From positions 1 through 64,000 of the forward strand of contig CAXKVR010000204.1 of assembly GCA_964058845.1 (NCBI GenBank): DNA of 64,000 bases, read 5' to 3'. This document shows, piece after piece, positions 27,084 through 38,714 of this stretch. Numbering within the stretch: the stretch's first letter is position 1; each line of letters begins with the position of its first letter. This stretch comes from Carex sylvatica. Its lineage: Eukaryota; Streptophyta; Magnoliopsida; Poales; Cyperaceae. The notes under the pieces were generated by a model that ran no database searches, was not told the DNA's origin, and worked only from the letters and a program-made list of their open reading frames with translations. The translations under genes were made by a program, and so were the position numbers.

Positions 27084-27440
27084 AGTACAAGCTCGTAGGC
27101 ATATATTATAGAAACTAGGGTGTTTCGGTCTATTACATTATTTGAAAGTAAAAATGTTGAAAATTAAAAAAACTAGAACTTAAAGTCCCAGTATCTCTAA
27201 AAGCTGGAGTTCTATGTAAATGAAAAAGTCCCAAACAGTTAGGACCAAAAAGGAAAATAACATTACTTAACCAAATGTAAAAACATATATAGTAAATTAA
27301 ATAACAGTGGCCTTAAACTCCTTAATTTCTCTACCTACATTCAGTCTCCATTGCCATCAATTTTTTTTCCAATTCTCAACTCCAAATTCAGTCTCCTGTT
27401 ATGAGAAAGAACCTTGTATCCAAACTAGTTGAGATATATG
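27084..27440 (-). other. LINE 3' end: last ORF2 codons and 3' UTR
   Basis: On the minus strand 27440-27388 completes the RNase H frame with a TGA stop. 27387-27084 is the 3' UTR leading into the short poly(A) (T run at 27076-27083). No other gene is visible. Confidence 0.7.
27433..27440. repeat. hAT target-site duplication GATATATG, left
   Basis: Eight-base direct repeat, matching 41769-41776 exactly. Eight bases is the length expected for hAT elements. Confidence 0.95.
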
Positions 27441-27763
27441 CAGTGTAACAAAATGCGGTCTATGCGGCCGCATAGTTTTGGCCGCATAAAATCCGCATAC
27501 CGCATTTTTCAGATCCGTAATCTACATATTACCTCATAAACATTTCTGTCTCTCCTGCGCAAATCGTTTCCTCTCCAGCGCAAAACCTAACTCCTCGGCG
27601 ACTCTCCTCCGTGGGCCACTGATCGCTTCTCTCCTCTGCCTCTTCACCCATCGGTGCCTTTCCTGCCATCCCAGCGTGTCCTCCACTCTCCGCCGTTAGT
27701 CTCTCCTCCCGTCCTCCGCCTCTTCACCCATCAGCGCTGCTGATCAGTGACAAGAAGCCGAAC

Positions 27764-28146
27764 GTAAGTCACTTTTCTTTCTTTTTCCGTCAATTAGTCA
27801 CTGCTAGTGCCAATCCATCTAGGTCGCTGATTTTTGTTGATAAACTAGTCACTGGCTCACTGTCTCTGGTAATTACTAATTAGTGAAATTGATCTTTTAT
27901 AATACAGATAAGATTGGATGTTTCATTGATTGAAATAAATATGATATCAAAGGTTCATCATCGATTGAAAATTTCATTGATTGAAATAAATTATATAACA
28001 GTCAGCCACCGTGTAATATAATTTCCTTGATTGAAATTTCCTTGTTTCATTGATTGAAATAAATAACAGCCACTGTGTTATATAATTGGTAAGATTGGAT
28101 GTATTCTGAATTATGATATACACATTGTTCTTCTTTTTTTAAATAG
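27764..28146 (+). other. Probable 5' UTR intron of hAT transposase
   Basis: A GTAAGT donor at 27764 and a pyrimidine-rich AAATAG acceptor ending at 28146 bracket a 383-bp AT-rich segment, four bases before the transposase ATG at 28151. The upstream 27540-27763 is pyrimidine/GC-rich and looks like an untranslated first exon. Confidence 0.5.
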
Positions 28147-28150
28147 GATC

Positions 28151-30625
28151 ATGTCGAGTTATGGTTCTCATGCAATGTCGACCTCAGATTCCATTACTTC
28201 AGCTAATTTGTATAGGCTGTTAAACTCAATGGATCCTGGGTGGAAGTATGGGAGGTTGACGGATAAGAGTGACCCAAATTTAGTCAAGTGTTTATTGTGT
28301 GATTTTCCTTGTACGGGGGAAATAACCAGGTTTAAGTGGCATCTTGCGGGGATCAAAGGTAATATACGAAAATACCCTAAAGACAATGCATAAGTGAAAA
28401 AAGAAATTATTGAGTATTTGGAGATATTGAAAAAGAAAGCAGAAGATAGAAAAAAGAAAGCAGAAGAGTTAGTAGCAGATGTCAACATAAATAGTGATGT
28501 TTCTGAGTCGGAGGAGTTGGAGACAGAGAGGGACAAGAAGCGGTTGCGTCTCAAGAAGCCGGTGAATTTGGTGAAAGAGAAAGGGTCTTGGAAGCAACAA
28601 GTCATTAAGGATACCTATGGTAAGGAGCAACGGGATAAAGTCAATGACTATTTAGCTTTATGGGCTTACAAGCGGGGGATTTCATTCAATTCACTTGCTG
28701 ACCCGGATTTCCTTCGTTTCTGCGAAGCGGTAGATCAATATGGATCAGGATACAAACCTCCAACTCCTTATGAGTACCGTGTGCCACTATTGAAGAGTCA
28801 AGTTTCAAAAACTAACACCAGTTTGGAGGTTCATAAAGAAGCTTGGGGAAAAAATGGTTGCACCTTAATGACAGATGCATGGACTGATCGAAGAAGTAGG
28901 AGTCTAATGAACCTTTGTGTGAATAGTTCGAAAGGAACTATTTTTTTGAAAGCCATTGATGCATCTTCAGAATTTCACACGGCTGAATATATACTCCAAT
29001 TTGTGGAAAGCGGAGTAAAGGAAGTTGGGGAGGAGAATGTGCTTCAAGTTGTGATGGATAATGCTGCAGCAAATATGAAAGCTGCTGAATTGTTTATGAC
29101 AAAATACCCCCGAATTTATTGGACCTCATATGCAGCACATTCCATTGATTTGATGTTGGAGAGCATCTCAAAGCAGAAGGAGATAAGTGATGCGATAAGA
29201 GGCACTAAAGAGGTTGCCATCCTTGATGCGTCTTCATACTGAAAATAGAGATATTGTGCGACCTGGAGCTACAAGGTTTGCTACTTCCTTTCTTACCTTA
29301 GAAAGCATTTATCAAAAGAAGTTACAATTAAAACGTATGTTCCTTTCTGATGAATATAATGCATTGGTTAATCCTTCTAAGAAAAAGAGAAAGAAGTTTG
29401 TTGATAAGGGAAGAAAAATTTCAAAAATTGTTGTTTCTAATAGTTTTTGGAAATCAGTGGCATTAGCAATTAAAATTTTCAAGCCATTAGTTGTTTTTAT
29501 TCGTATTTTTGATGGAGAGGAGAAGCAGCCTATGGGCTTTGTTTATGGAGGTTTGAAAGATGCACTAAAGGAGGTAAAGGTGACTTTTAGATACAATGAA
29601 GATGTGTTTCAACCTTACGTAAAGGCAATTGTTGATGGAATGAAGGGTAGATTGGATGGTGAGCTCCATAAGGCAGCGTACTACCTTAATCCCTATTATT
29701 TTTATAGGAATTTTGAAGAGATGAGTACAGACCCTTCTATAATGGATGCCATTTCTAATTGTATTGTGCGGTATTATCCGAATGCAAAGATTCAAGATAC
29801 TATCATGACCGTTGAAATGCACAGCTTTCAAGAGTCAATGGGACAGTTTGGAAAAGATACAGCAAAGAGACAGAGAGAAAATAATGATGAAGCTTTTAAT
29901 CCAGGTTTGTATCTTTCACATTTGAATTTTGATTTTTTTCGTTAAAATTCTGATTTGCAATAATTTTTTTTACTGACAGCTCATTGGTGGTCTATCCATG
30001 GTTCAGAATCACCTTATTTAAGAAATATAGCTATCAAAATACTTGGTTTGACATGCAGTGCTTCTGGATGCGAAAGGAACTGGAGTACATTCGAATGGGT
30101 ACTGTTTTTTTTTCTGTAATATATCTTCTATTTTCTAACATATTTTTATTAATAGCTATCAATGGACCTTAACTTTTGTTTTTTTAATATGCACATTAAC
30201 TTCTGTTTTTTTATATGCATCTTAATCTTCTGTTTTTTTTATACGCACCTTAACTTCTACATACTCATTCAAAGAAGAGGGGCAAGCTAGAGGTGCAACG
30301 TCTCAATGATATCATTTTTGTTCAATTCAATGCACGCATAAATGATCGAAAGATCTTGAGAAAATATGATCCAATGTGTGCAAGAGAAGAAGAGCAAGAT
30401 GAATATGTGAGGGATTGGACATGGGGTCCAGCCTTAGATTTGCCGGAAGAAATTGGTTTAGCTTCAAGTTCAGTTTCTTCCTCTACACCATTGGTAGAAA
30501 ATATCAACGAGGTGGGCATTGATGACATAGGAGATGATGATATTACTGATGATGACAATGATGATGATGATGACAATGATGATGAAGAACCTCATTTAAA
30601 TGTATCAGTGGAGGAAGAAGGGTAA
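28151..30625 (+). pseudogene. hAT transposase, BED finger / DUF659 / dimerisation domain, decayed
   Basis: The reading starts at ATG 28151. A BED-type zinc finger follows (CLLCDFPCTGEITRFKWHL, about residues 52-70). A TAA at 28391-28393 breaks the frame. The frame reopens (28394-29242) through a lysine-rich stretch and a DUF659-type catalytic region: GCTLMTDAWTDRRSRSLMNL and VVMDNAAANMKAAE hold the expected acidic residues. Near 29200-29225 the frame shifts with a probable short loss before DIVRPGATRFATSFLTL. A 75-bp intron (29905-29979, GT...CAG) joins in phase to the C-terminal hAT signature CSASGCERNWSTFEW. A second intron from 30099 has no clear AG acceptor. The last exon ends in an Asp-rich tail with TAA at 30623-30625. 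Transposase cuts and pastes the element; this copy is inactive. Confidence 0.9.
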
Positions 30626-30934
30626 TTTAGTACTTTTGAGTTCTAACTTATGTTTTATTTAGATTTATTTGTACTGTCTATGTTGTTGGCATGTTTTCAT
30701 GGATTATGCACAATGTACGTTTGTAGTTTCTACTATGCTGTGACATTTAGGTTTGTATTATGTTGTGAGTTGTGAGATTTATGGTTGTATTATGCTTTGA
30801 AATTTGTGTTTGTATTATGTTGTTTATATTCCTCATAAATTTTTATTCTTGTTTGTATTACTATGTATTCCAAATATATATGAATTCTTATTTTAAAATC
30901 TACATATATAAATCCGCATAAAAATCTGCATATG
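30626..30934 (+). other. hAT 3' non-coding region
   Basis: T-rich downstream region with several short near-repeats of GTTTGTATTATGTTGT, then subterminal CCGCATA motifs at about 30913-30934. The gypsy element is inserted here, only 72 bp from the hAT right end. No gene is visible. Confidence 0.7.
30930..30934. repeat. Gypsy target-site duplication ATATG, left
   Basis: Five-base repeat matching 41692-41696; both lie in hAT subterminal sequence. Confidence 0.95.
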
Positions 30935-33911
30935 TGTGACGTAGCGAAATCTGAAGAATATTAAAATAATAAGATTTCAAAAGATTAAATTAAATATAGT
31001 TTTAAAAGTTAAAAATCTAATGTTTGGAAATATTTTGATACTGACTGATTGAGTTAAAGCGTCAAGAATCGAATTATAAATATATCCGATTTGAAATTGT
31101 TGAACGAATAACTTAAATTGTAGATATAGGTATATATGAGGGGTTAGAGGCATTAATTTTTCCTTTTACTTAATATAAAAAAAATAGAGGGACTTATTAG
31201 CAAAAGTGACAAATACTCATCTCTTCTTTCTTCTTCTCTCCCGTTCTTTCCCCGCTTGGTCCGCCCCTCTCTCTGTCTTGTTCCGCCAAAGAAAGAAAAA
31301 GAGCAAGAGAGAAGAAGCTCTCTCTTCTCCCCACCAAAAACCTTGAAAAATTGACGAAACGAATCGAAAGGATTGATCATTTCTCTTCCGAGTAGCAAAC
31401 CTTGTTCTCCATTGGTATTTCTTTTCTTCTTTCTTTTCTTAAAATCTGAAAATTTCTCCATTGTTTAGGGTTTTGTTAGAAACCCGAAATTTTGTACCAA
31501 ATTTGAGTAATTGACTCTCATTAACCGTTTTGGTTGTTGATTCGGTATTTCATCTCTCGATTTTATCTCAAATGTCTATTCTCTATTTTAGGGTTTCGAT
31601 TAGATTAATTGCCTTTGCTCGGATTGTTGATTTTCTCGGCGAAGGCCCTGATTTGGGTTGGTGCTGTCTTGTTGCGCCTTGCTTTGTTGTGTTGCCTTGA
31701 CCTGTGATGTTCTGTTGCGTTGCCTTGGCCTGTGCCTTGCTACTGTCTTGTTGATGCTTGTCTTGTGCATTGTTGAATTTGTTGTGTTTTGCTGGTTCTG
31801 TTTGCCTCTGATTTGTTACCTTGACCTGTGCTTGTTCTCTGTTTCGCTGGTCTTGCTTGTGCTTGGTTGTGTTGCGATTGTGTGTGTTGAATCCGTGGTG
31901 TATTTGTGCTGGTTCTGTTGCCTTTGACTTGTTGCCTTTGACTTGTTGCCTTGACTTGTACTTGTTCTCTGTTTTGCTGGTCTGGCTTGTTGCTTGGCTG
32001 TGTTGTGTTGTTGTGCTGGTACCAGCCCAGTATATTACTGGTATGGTGCTGAATTTGTGTGCATACCAGCCCTTGAACTGACAGGGACCATTTTGCGAGA
32101 TTTTAAAAGTTTAGGATTTGATATGCAAATTACCCCTAAATTGTGTAAATGAATTAAGTGCAAGAGCCTAGATGTAAAATGATGAAATTTTGAGTATAGG
32201 GCCGGCCATATGAGAAATATCGGATTTGATTTGAGAAACTTATTTTATAAGATTTACTTAGTTCATAGGAATTTAATTTATTAATTCACCTATGCTATGT
32301 TAACATAGGCATAGACTCTATCGAGCACGACTCAGCGGAATCGTCGGAAGTTCGGAATCTAGTGATAGCTGATTCTCTACGCATCTTACGTGATCAGGTG
32401 CGGGGGTTCACGGGATTTTTCCTGAGGTTCAATTAGGAATTAAATAGGACGTTTTTAAATTGCATTTTGAATTTCTGATTTCAAGCATCATCTGAGCATT
32501 GCATAACTAATTGAACTGTTTTATCTGTTGATCTGCATTCTGGTATGGTTTACCGATTGAACTGTTATTCTGATTCTGATAGAGAATGAAACCACAGTGA
32601 ATTGCTACTACTATATATATATATATCACTGTAAGTGATATTCTGTTCTGCGAAATCTAGAGTATACACTAGATTTCGATTTCGGGAACCATATGCGCAT
32701 TGGGGAACGACCCCTCTGAGTCCAAACCGGTTGGAATGGGGATCTGTTATTCTGTGACTATAACTGTGGTAGATAAGATTCTGTTATTCTGATTTCTGCT
32801 CTGATTTCTGGAACTAAATACTGGAAAGGATATATCTGTATGATTGGAACTGTAATGTCTGATTAAGAACCAGTCTTTTGTAAATGGTTAAGCCAAAGCA
32901 CTGCAGATGAGGGTCTGATTTGATTGCACGGGGAGCGACATCTGTAGGTGTATGTAACCCTACAGATGCAGGTATGTTCTGGGACCAATTCGGTGGAACA
33001 TCTGCATGTGCTACCAGATATCTGAGTTTAATTAAGACCCAATATTCTGATATGTTTCTGATGATTCTGTTTAAAGGCATTTAAAGATGTAGATTCATTT
33101 GTTTATCGATTCAAAGCTTTGCATTCATGCTTTAACTCTGATTTTAGTTCTGTATTTAGTTCTGACGTGAATATCTGATAAATCCAGTAGCTTCGGCACT
33201 GAGATAAACCGCGAAAAGGTTTTTCTCACCCGTTTCCTTGTGAAACATTTCAGGAAAGAAGGACTAGAGGCTTTCGGGATCAGACAGTGAGCTATCTGAG
33301 GTGTTAGGTATATGTATGCCCTGTTTTGAGATCATTGTACTTGTTTAGTACTTGGATCAACTTTTGTTGTATATATATCCAGCTAACCGGACTTGCGTAA
33401 ATATTTCTAAACGGTTTCGATTTATGTTTTAAAATTTTATGTGCTTGCTTTATGCTTTCCATGCTATGTGTATGTATGCTTTTATGTTTTCAAAGTTTAT
33501 GTTTTAAAAGTTATATGGTCTTTTGCATATATGTTTTTGTTGTGACATGATATGAATTTGGGGGTTTAAATGAATACGGGTGGGATGACCAGCGTGGAGG
33601 GTCTATACTCCACGGTACCTGATATTTATAATTCTGACTAATCCGGGTAGATATAAATAAATAAAAAATTTGGTTTTCTGATATGATAAGTCATTGTTCT
33701 ATTGGTTTTATCGAATCGAATTTACAAAGGCATGTATAAAAGTTTTGAAAAGTTTCGGATCAGTTTTAAACTGATTTCAGATTTAATAAAATTGATTAAG
33801 TGTTCGGTTTGGGATAAAAACACCATTTATCTCATCGTAAATGCCTGGTGAATATATACGATCTATATATTCACGGCGATACCGTCATGCCCCTGATCTC
33901 GGGGTGTGACA
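30935..33911 (+). repeat. 5' LTR of the gypsy element
   Basis: Starts TGTGACGTAGCGAAATCTG and ends CTCGGGGTGTGACA. A TATAAAA-type AT-rich area and a pyrimidine-rich segment (about 31190-31430) are followed by a T/G-rich low-complexity part (about 31640-32010) with internal near-repeats of CTTGTTCTCTGTTTCGCTGG. A conserved hairpin lies at 32038-32069. Short frames on both strands recur only because LTR copies recur and are not genes. Confidence 0.95.
32038..32090 (+). promoter_or_regulatory. Conserved LTR hairpin plus 19-base block (5' LTR)
   Basis: CTGGTATG (32038-32045) pairs perfectly with CATACCAG (32062-32069) around a 16-base loop, followed by CTTGAACTGACAGGGACCA (32072-32090). The same block and a 6-base version of the stem occur in LTR-X. 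It is also present in the 3' LTR at 39818-39870. The role is unknown; an RNA-level signal such as 3' processing or packaging is possible. Confidence 0.55.
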
Positions 33912-33920
33912 GTATTGAGG

Positions 33921-33932
33921 TGGTATCAGAGC
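33921..33932 (+). promoter_or_regulatory. Primer-binding site, initiator Met tRNA
   Basis: TGGTATCAGAGC, 9 bp downstream of the 5' LTR end, matches the 3' end of plant initiator methionine tRNA as used by many plant LTR elements. It is where minus-strand DNA synthesis would start. Confidence 0.9.
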
Positions 33933-34079
33933 AATGGTTTAGACGCCTAACCAGACCTGACAGGATAAGCGACTGGGTTAAGTATGGGTTAGTAAGTAAA
34001 GATAGACTAACTGATTTGTGAAATGAACTGTTCTGATATCTGATCTGTGAACTGAACTGTTCTGATATCTGAATAGATT

Positions 34080-37000
34080 ATGGGTGAAAGGGGATTCGCA
34101 GAAAGAGAATTTGCAGAGATCTTGCTGGCGGCCTATGAAAGGGGCCGTACCGCAAATGAAAGGGCAAATCAAGGACAAGCAGCAGGAGCCGGAACAGCTG
34201 GAGAAGAGTTCCGTCAGCTTTATGAAACATTTATGAGGTTGAAACCCCCTCGGTTTGACGGATCGGGGGGATACACCGCAGCTGAAGAATGGATCTCAGG
34301 AGTAAAAGATAAGTTTGAGCTGTGCCGAGTACCGGAAGGAAATAAAGTGGAGTTAGCTGTGCAGTTGCTGGAAAAGACGGGTAGACACTGGTGGGATGGT
34401 ATAAAGATTGAATACGCGGGGGTTGCGCAAGGTATTACATGGGAGGAGTTCGAGCGAAGATTCGGAGAACAATTTCTGAGTAGCTTGCACAAAGAAGCTC
34501 TGAGAAGCCAGTTTCTGAACTTAAAACAGAATGAGAGATCTGTTGAGGATTACAACCGGAGGTTCTATGAGTTGTCTAGATATGCACCTGATGTAAAGGG
34601 GGATGTTGTGAGATACCGAAGGCAGTATTTAGACGGGTTGGATCCGAGGGTTGCACTGGCGATACATCACACTCCGGCAGAAGGGATTCCAGCTTTGATG
34701 AAGTGTGCGGAGGAAACAGAAATGTATCTCAAGAGAAGCAGGCAACAAAGCCAAGCAAGAAATGTCAGACCTAAATTTGACTCGCGCCAGCAGGCTAGTG
34801 GATCGGGGGCTAGACCACCAGCTCCTCGATACCCAACTGGAGGTCAGGTTGTACCGAGTTTCACCCCTGGAGCTCCTAAGCCATGGTGTCGCCATTGCAA
34901 TATGCCACACACCGAGTCTCAGTGTCGCCGCTTGAAACAGACCTGCTTTCGTTGTGGCAGCACTGATCATTGGATTAAGGATTGCCCGAACACTTATTCG
35001 GGTTCAGCTGGAGGCAGTAGCAGCGGTGCGGGTTATAGAGTACCGCAGGGGCAAGGACGTGGAGGCTTACCGTTGATCAGGAGTCGAGGTATGGCACCGC
35101 AGCAGCGGGGAGGTAGAAATGGAGGAAGGGTGAGCATGAGAGCTATAGATGTAGTTGAGTTGCCTGAGGAGAGCACCGAGATAGCACCGGTTCCTACTCA
35201 GACGGATCTGATGGCAGGTATAATCTCTATCTCGGGCTATCTTGCATATGTGTTAGTTGATACGGGTTGTAGCCATTCAATCATTGCGAGTGCATTAGTG
35301 GATAAATGTGGGTGGGCTACCGAATCGAGCGGGCGAGTATTGGACATTAATACCCCTCTCGGTTCAACTACCAAAATTGCACGAACTTGCCGAGACCTGA
35401 AGGTACGAGTAGATGGAAGGGATTTTACCGCAGATATGTTGGTTATGGATATAACCGACTATGATGCCTTACTGGGTTTTGATTGGCTAGTCAAGCATGT
35501 AGCCACCATAGATTGCGTGCATCGGTCTGTTCTGTTTGGTTTGCTAGGAGGTTCATGTGTCTTTAAGTGTAGAGGAGCCAAGGAGATGGTACCGTATGTT
35601 TCTGCAATTGAGACGAGACACCTGATAGAGTCTGGGTGTCCAGCCTACTTGATAATGGTTATGAGTACCAACATTAAGGTTCCGGAGATATCTGACATTC
35701 CAGTTGTTGCAGAGTTTGCAGACGTATTTCCTGATGAGATTACAGGTTTACCGCCGGATCGTGAAGTGGATTTTAATATCAATCTGATGCCGGGCACACT
35801 ACCAATATCGAAGGCACCGTACAGAATGGCACCAGCTGAGCTGAAAGAGTTGAAGGTGCAGCTAGAAGAAATGTTGGAAAAGGGCTTTATCCGACCGAGT
35901 ACCTCACCCTGGGGAGCACCGGTGTTATTCGTGAGAAAGAAGGATGGTACATTGAGGTTATGCATCGATTACCGCGAGCTGAATAAGGTTACTGTGAAGA
36001 ACAAGTACCCGTTACCGAGGATCGATGACTTATTCGATCAATTGCAAGGATCCTCGGTTTATTCCAAGATTGATCTGAGAATCGGGTATCATCAGCTCCG
36101 TATCAACTCAAGTGACGTAGAAAAGACAGCTTTCCGAACTCGGTACGGGCATTATGAGTACCGGGTCATGCCATTCGGATTGACAAACGCACCGACAGCT
36201 TTTATGGATTTAATGCAACGAGTTTTTCGGGATTTGTTGGATACAAGTGTAGTAGTGTTTATAGATGATATATTGATTTATTCCCGATCGATGGAGGAGC
36301 ATGAAGAGCATCTGAGGGTTGTACTGCAAAGACTGAGGGATCACAAGTTGTATGCGAAATTTTCGAAGTGCGAGTTTTGGATGAACAAAGTGGCTTTCTT
36401 GGGGCATATTGTGTCAGGCGAGGGTTTGGCAGTGGATCCGGAAAAGATACGAGCAGTTACGGAATGGAAGAGGCCAACCACAGTTACAGAAATTCGAAGT
36501 TTCCTCGGCTTGGCCGGGTATTACCGCAGATTTGTTAAAGGATTCTCGCAGTTAGCCCGACCACTTACGGCATTACTGCATAAAGGTGTTAAGTTCGAAT
36601 GGGGCGAAAAACAGGAAAGGAGTTTTGAGGAATTAAAAAGTCGGTTAGTTTCAGCACCGATTCTAACTATGCCAATAACTGGAAAGGATTACACGGTGTT
36701 TACCGACGCTTCTCGTGCGGGTTTAGGTTGTGTATTGATGCAAGAAGGCCAAGTCATTGCGTATGCATCACGGCAGTTGAGACCGCATGAGCAAAATTAT
36801 CCGACGCACGATTTGGAGTTGGCAGCCGTGATATTTGCACTGAAGATTTGGAGACACTATCTATATGGCGTCAAATGTCAGATATTCACCGATCATAAGA
36901 GTTTGAAATATGTCTTCACTCAGAAGGAATTGAATCTGAGGCAAAGGAGGTGGCTGGAGCTAATGAAAGATTACGATTTGGATATCCAGTATCATGCAGG

Positions 37001-38672
37001 AAAGGCTAATGTAGTAGCAGATGCTTTAAGTCGGAAAAGTCAAGTTAATCTGGCAACCGCGATCACAAGTGAAGTGCGGTTAATCGAAGAGATGAGGCTT
37101 ATGAGCTTGTATGTCGGAATATCTGGAGAGTTAGCAGAAGCAGTATCAGCTCATTTGATTAAGTCTGAAGCAGGCACGAGCAAGTCAGCCGGAGTAAGTA
37201 TGATAGCCGCAGTAATAGAAGTAAGACCAGAGTTACATGATCGTATCCGGGTAGCTCAGCAAGGAGATCAGAAATGTCAGAAATTCTGGGAGTATGCAAC
37301 ATCGAACCAAGATAGTCATTTCAAGTTGGATAGTGAAGGTATGTTGCGGTTTGACAACCGTATATGCCTTCCGGATGATTCGGAGTTAAAGACCTTAGTT
37401 TTATCAGAGGCACACGATTCTGGATACACGATTCATCCGGGAGAAGTAAAGATGTATCAGAATCTGAGACGGTATTTCTGGTGGCCCAACATGAAAAGGG
37501 AAGTGACGGGATATGTAGAGAAGTGTCAGGTTTGCCAGCAGGTCAAAGCTGATCGACGGAAATCAGCTGGATTGCTGCAACCAATGGATAAGAAGCGAGG
37601 GAAATTCGAGGTTATTGCCATGGACTTTGTATCAGGGTTTCCGAGAACAACGGGTCGATATGATACTATCTGGGTGATTGTGGATACGTTGACGAAAGTT
37701 GCGCATTTTATTCCGCTTGGACCCGATACATCGGGACGGACACTAGCTGGATTATTTCTGAAAATGTTTGTTAAGTATCACGGATGTCCGAGGGAAATCA
37801 TATCTGATCGGGATACCAGATTTACCTCACATTTTTGGAAGAGTTTTCAAGAGAATATGGGCACGAAGTTGAGGTTCAGCACAACGCACCATCCTCAGAC
37901 TGACGGACAATCTGAAAGGACGATTCAGACTTTAGAAGATATGCTACGGGCCTGTGCTTTGAGTTTTCCGGGATCGTGGCTCGATCATTTGCACTTGGCG
38001 GAATTTGCATACAATAACAGCTTCCATTCGAGTATCGGGATGCCACCATACGAAGCTCTGACTGGTGAAACTTGCAGGACACCGTTGTGGTGGGGACCGA
38101 CGGGTATTCATCCGTCTACTGGGCCAGAACTGATTCAGGAAGCAGCGGAGAAAACGCAAGTGATACTGAGCCGATTGAAGTCAGCTCAGGATAGACAAAG
38201 GAAGTATGCGGATATACACCGTAGACCGCTGGAATTTCAGGAAAGCGAGCATGTTTGGCTTCGTGTATCTCCGACTAGAGGAGTGCACAGATTCGGAGTT
38301 TCGGGTAAGCTGAGTCCGCGATACATCGGACCATTTCAGATTTTAAGTCGAGTTGGACTCGTGGCTTATGAGTTGGCATTGCCACCGGCGTTGAACCGGG
38401 TTCATCCGGTATTCCATGTTTCGCAACTTCGCAAATATGTACGGGATCCGTCACATTGCATCGATCATTCCAATCTGTTTCTGGACGAGAACCTTGCTTA
38501 TACTGAAGGACCGATGCGGGTATTAGATCGAAAGGAGCAACGGTTGAGAAACCGAGTGGTAGATCTGGTATTGGTGCAGTGGGGACGTCATTCGGAAAAA
38601 GAAGCTACGTGGGAATTGGAGGCAAAGATCCGAGAGCAATACCCTGAGTTATTCGATGATTCAGGTATGTAA
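34080..38672 (+). CDS. Gag-pol polyprotein of Ty3/gypsy (Tekay/Del-like) element
   Basis: An uninterrupted 1530-residue frame, about the full length for this family. Domains in order: Gag about 45-225; CCHC knuckle [14 protein letters not shown] at 289-302, with a preceding Cys/His cluster ([13 protein letters not shown]) near 270; aspartic protease with VDTG at 393-396; reverse transcriptase about 580-790 with first catalytic Asp in KIDLR (665) and the FIDD box at 727-730; RNase H about 870-985 starting VFTDAS (Asp 876); integrase zinc motif His 1112, His 1119, Cys 1149, Cys 1152; integrase core Asp 1182, Asp 1243, Glu 1279 (D-D35-E spacing). A chromodomain-like end is at about 1477-1525 ([19 protein letters not shown]). 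All catalytic residues that I can place are present. One oddity is Ile 668 in [10 protein letters not shown], where the family usually has Ser. Gag packages the RNA; pol copies and integrates it. The Tekay assignment is from motif memory, not a tree. Confidence 0.97.
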   Translation: MGERGFAEREFAEILLAAYERGRTANERANQGQAAGAGTAGEEFRQLYETFMRLKPPRFDGSGGYTAAEEWISGVKDKFELCRVPEGNKVELAVQLLEKTGRHWWDGIKIEYAGVAQGITWEEFERRFGEQFLSSLHKEALRSQFLNLKQNERSVEDYNRRFYELSRYAPDVKGDVVRYRRQYLDGLDPRVALAIHHTPAEGIPALMKCAEETEMYLKRSRQQSQARNVRPKFDSRQQASGSGARPPAPRYPTGGQVVPSFTPGAPKPWCRHCNMPHTESQCRRLKQTCFRCGSTDHWIKDCPNTYSGSAGGSSSGAGYRVPQGQGRGGLPLIRSRGMAPQQRGGRNGGRVSMRAIDVVELPEESTEIAPVPTQTDLMAGIISISGYLAYVLVDTGCSHSIIASALVDKCGWATESSGRVLDINTPLGSTTKIARTCRDLKVRVDGRDFTADMLVMDITDYDALLGFDWLVKHVATIDCVHRSVLFGLLGGSCVFKCRGAKEMVPYVSAIETRHLIESGCPAYLIMVMSTNIKVPEISDIPVVAEFADVFPDEITGLPPDREVDFNINLMPGTLPISKAPYRMAPAELKELKVQLEEMLEKGFIRPSTSPWGAPVLFVRKKDGTLRLCIDYRELNKVTVKNKYPLPRIDDLFDQLQGSSVYSKIDLRIGYHQLRINSSDVEKTAFRTRYGHYEYRVMPFGLTNAPTAFMDLMQRVFRDLLDTSVVVFIDDILIYSRSMEEHEEHLRVVLQRLRDHKLYAKFSKCEFWMNKVAFLGHIVSGEGLAVDPEKIRAVTEWKRPTTVTEIRSFLGLAGYYRRFVKGFSQLARPLTALLHKGVKFEWGEKQERSFEELKSRLVSAPILTMPITGKDYTVFTDASRAGLGCVLMQEGQVIAYASRQLRPHEQNYPTHDLELAAVIFALKIWRHYLYGVKCQIFTDHKSLKYVFTQKELNLRQRRWLELMKDYDLDIQYHAGKANVVADALSRKSQVNLATAITSEVRLIEEMRLMSLYVGISGELAEAVSAHLIKSEAGTSKSAGVSMIAAVIEVRPELHDRIRVAQQGDQKCQKFWEYATSNQDSHFKLDSEGMLRFDNRICLPDDSELKTLVLSEAHDSGYTIHPGEVKMYQNLRRYFWWPNMKREVTGYVEKCQVCQQVKADRRKSAGLLQPMDKKRGKFEVIAMDFVSGFPRTTGRYDTIWVIVDTLTKVAHFIPLGPDTSGRTLAGLFLKMFVKYHGCPREIISDRDTRFTSHFWKSFQENMGTKLRFSTTHHPQTDGQSERTIQTLEDMLRACALSFPGSWLDHLHLAEFAYNNSFHSSIGMPPYEALTGETCRTPLWWGPTGIHPSTGPELIQEAAEKTQVILSRLKSAQDRQRKYADIHRRPLEFQESEHVWLRVSPTRGVHRFGVSGKLSPRYIGPFQILSRVGLVAYELALPPALNRVHPVFHVSQLRKYVRDPSHCIDHSNLFLDENLAYTEGPMRVLDRKEQRLRNRVVDLVLVQWGRHSEKEATWELEAKIREQYPELFDDSGM

Positions 38673-38700
38673 TTAAGTTCAGAGGACTGAACTTATTTTT

Positions 38701-38714
38701 AAGGAGGGGAGAAA
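38701..38714 (+). promoter_or_regulatory. Polypurine tract
   Basis: AAGGAGGGGAGAAA lies directly upstream of the 3' LTR (which begins at 38715) and 28 bp after the gag-pol stop. It is the expected primer site for plus-strand DNA. Confidence 0.9.

Noticed and set aside
26597..27085. Two adjacent open frames just right of the satellite
   Set aside because: Pyrimidine-rich leader-like sequence within LTR-X, ending at the LINE target duplication; no recognisable product.
31658..32081. Cys/Leu/Val-rich frames in the T/G-rich part of the gypsy LTRs
   Set aside because: Low-complexity T/G-rich sequence gives hydrophobic translations in any frame; not a credible membrane protein.
32814..33080. Conserved 88-codon antisense frame in the LTRs (also 40594-40860 and, in the solo LTR, 18485-18751)
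   Set aside because: It recurs only because the LTR half recurs. No domain, no start context, and differences between copies do not suggest coding constraint.
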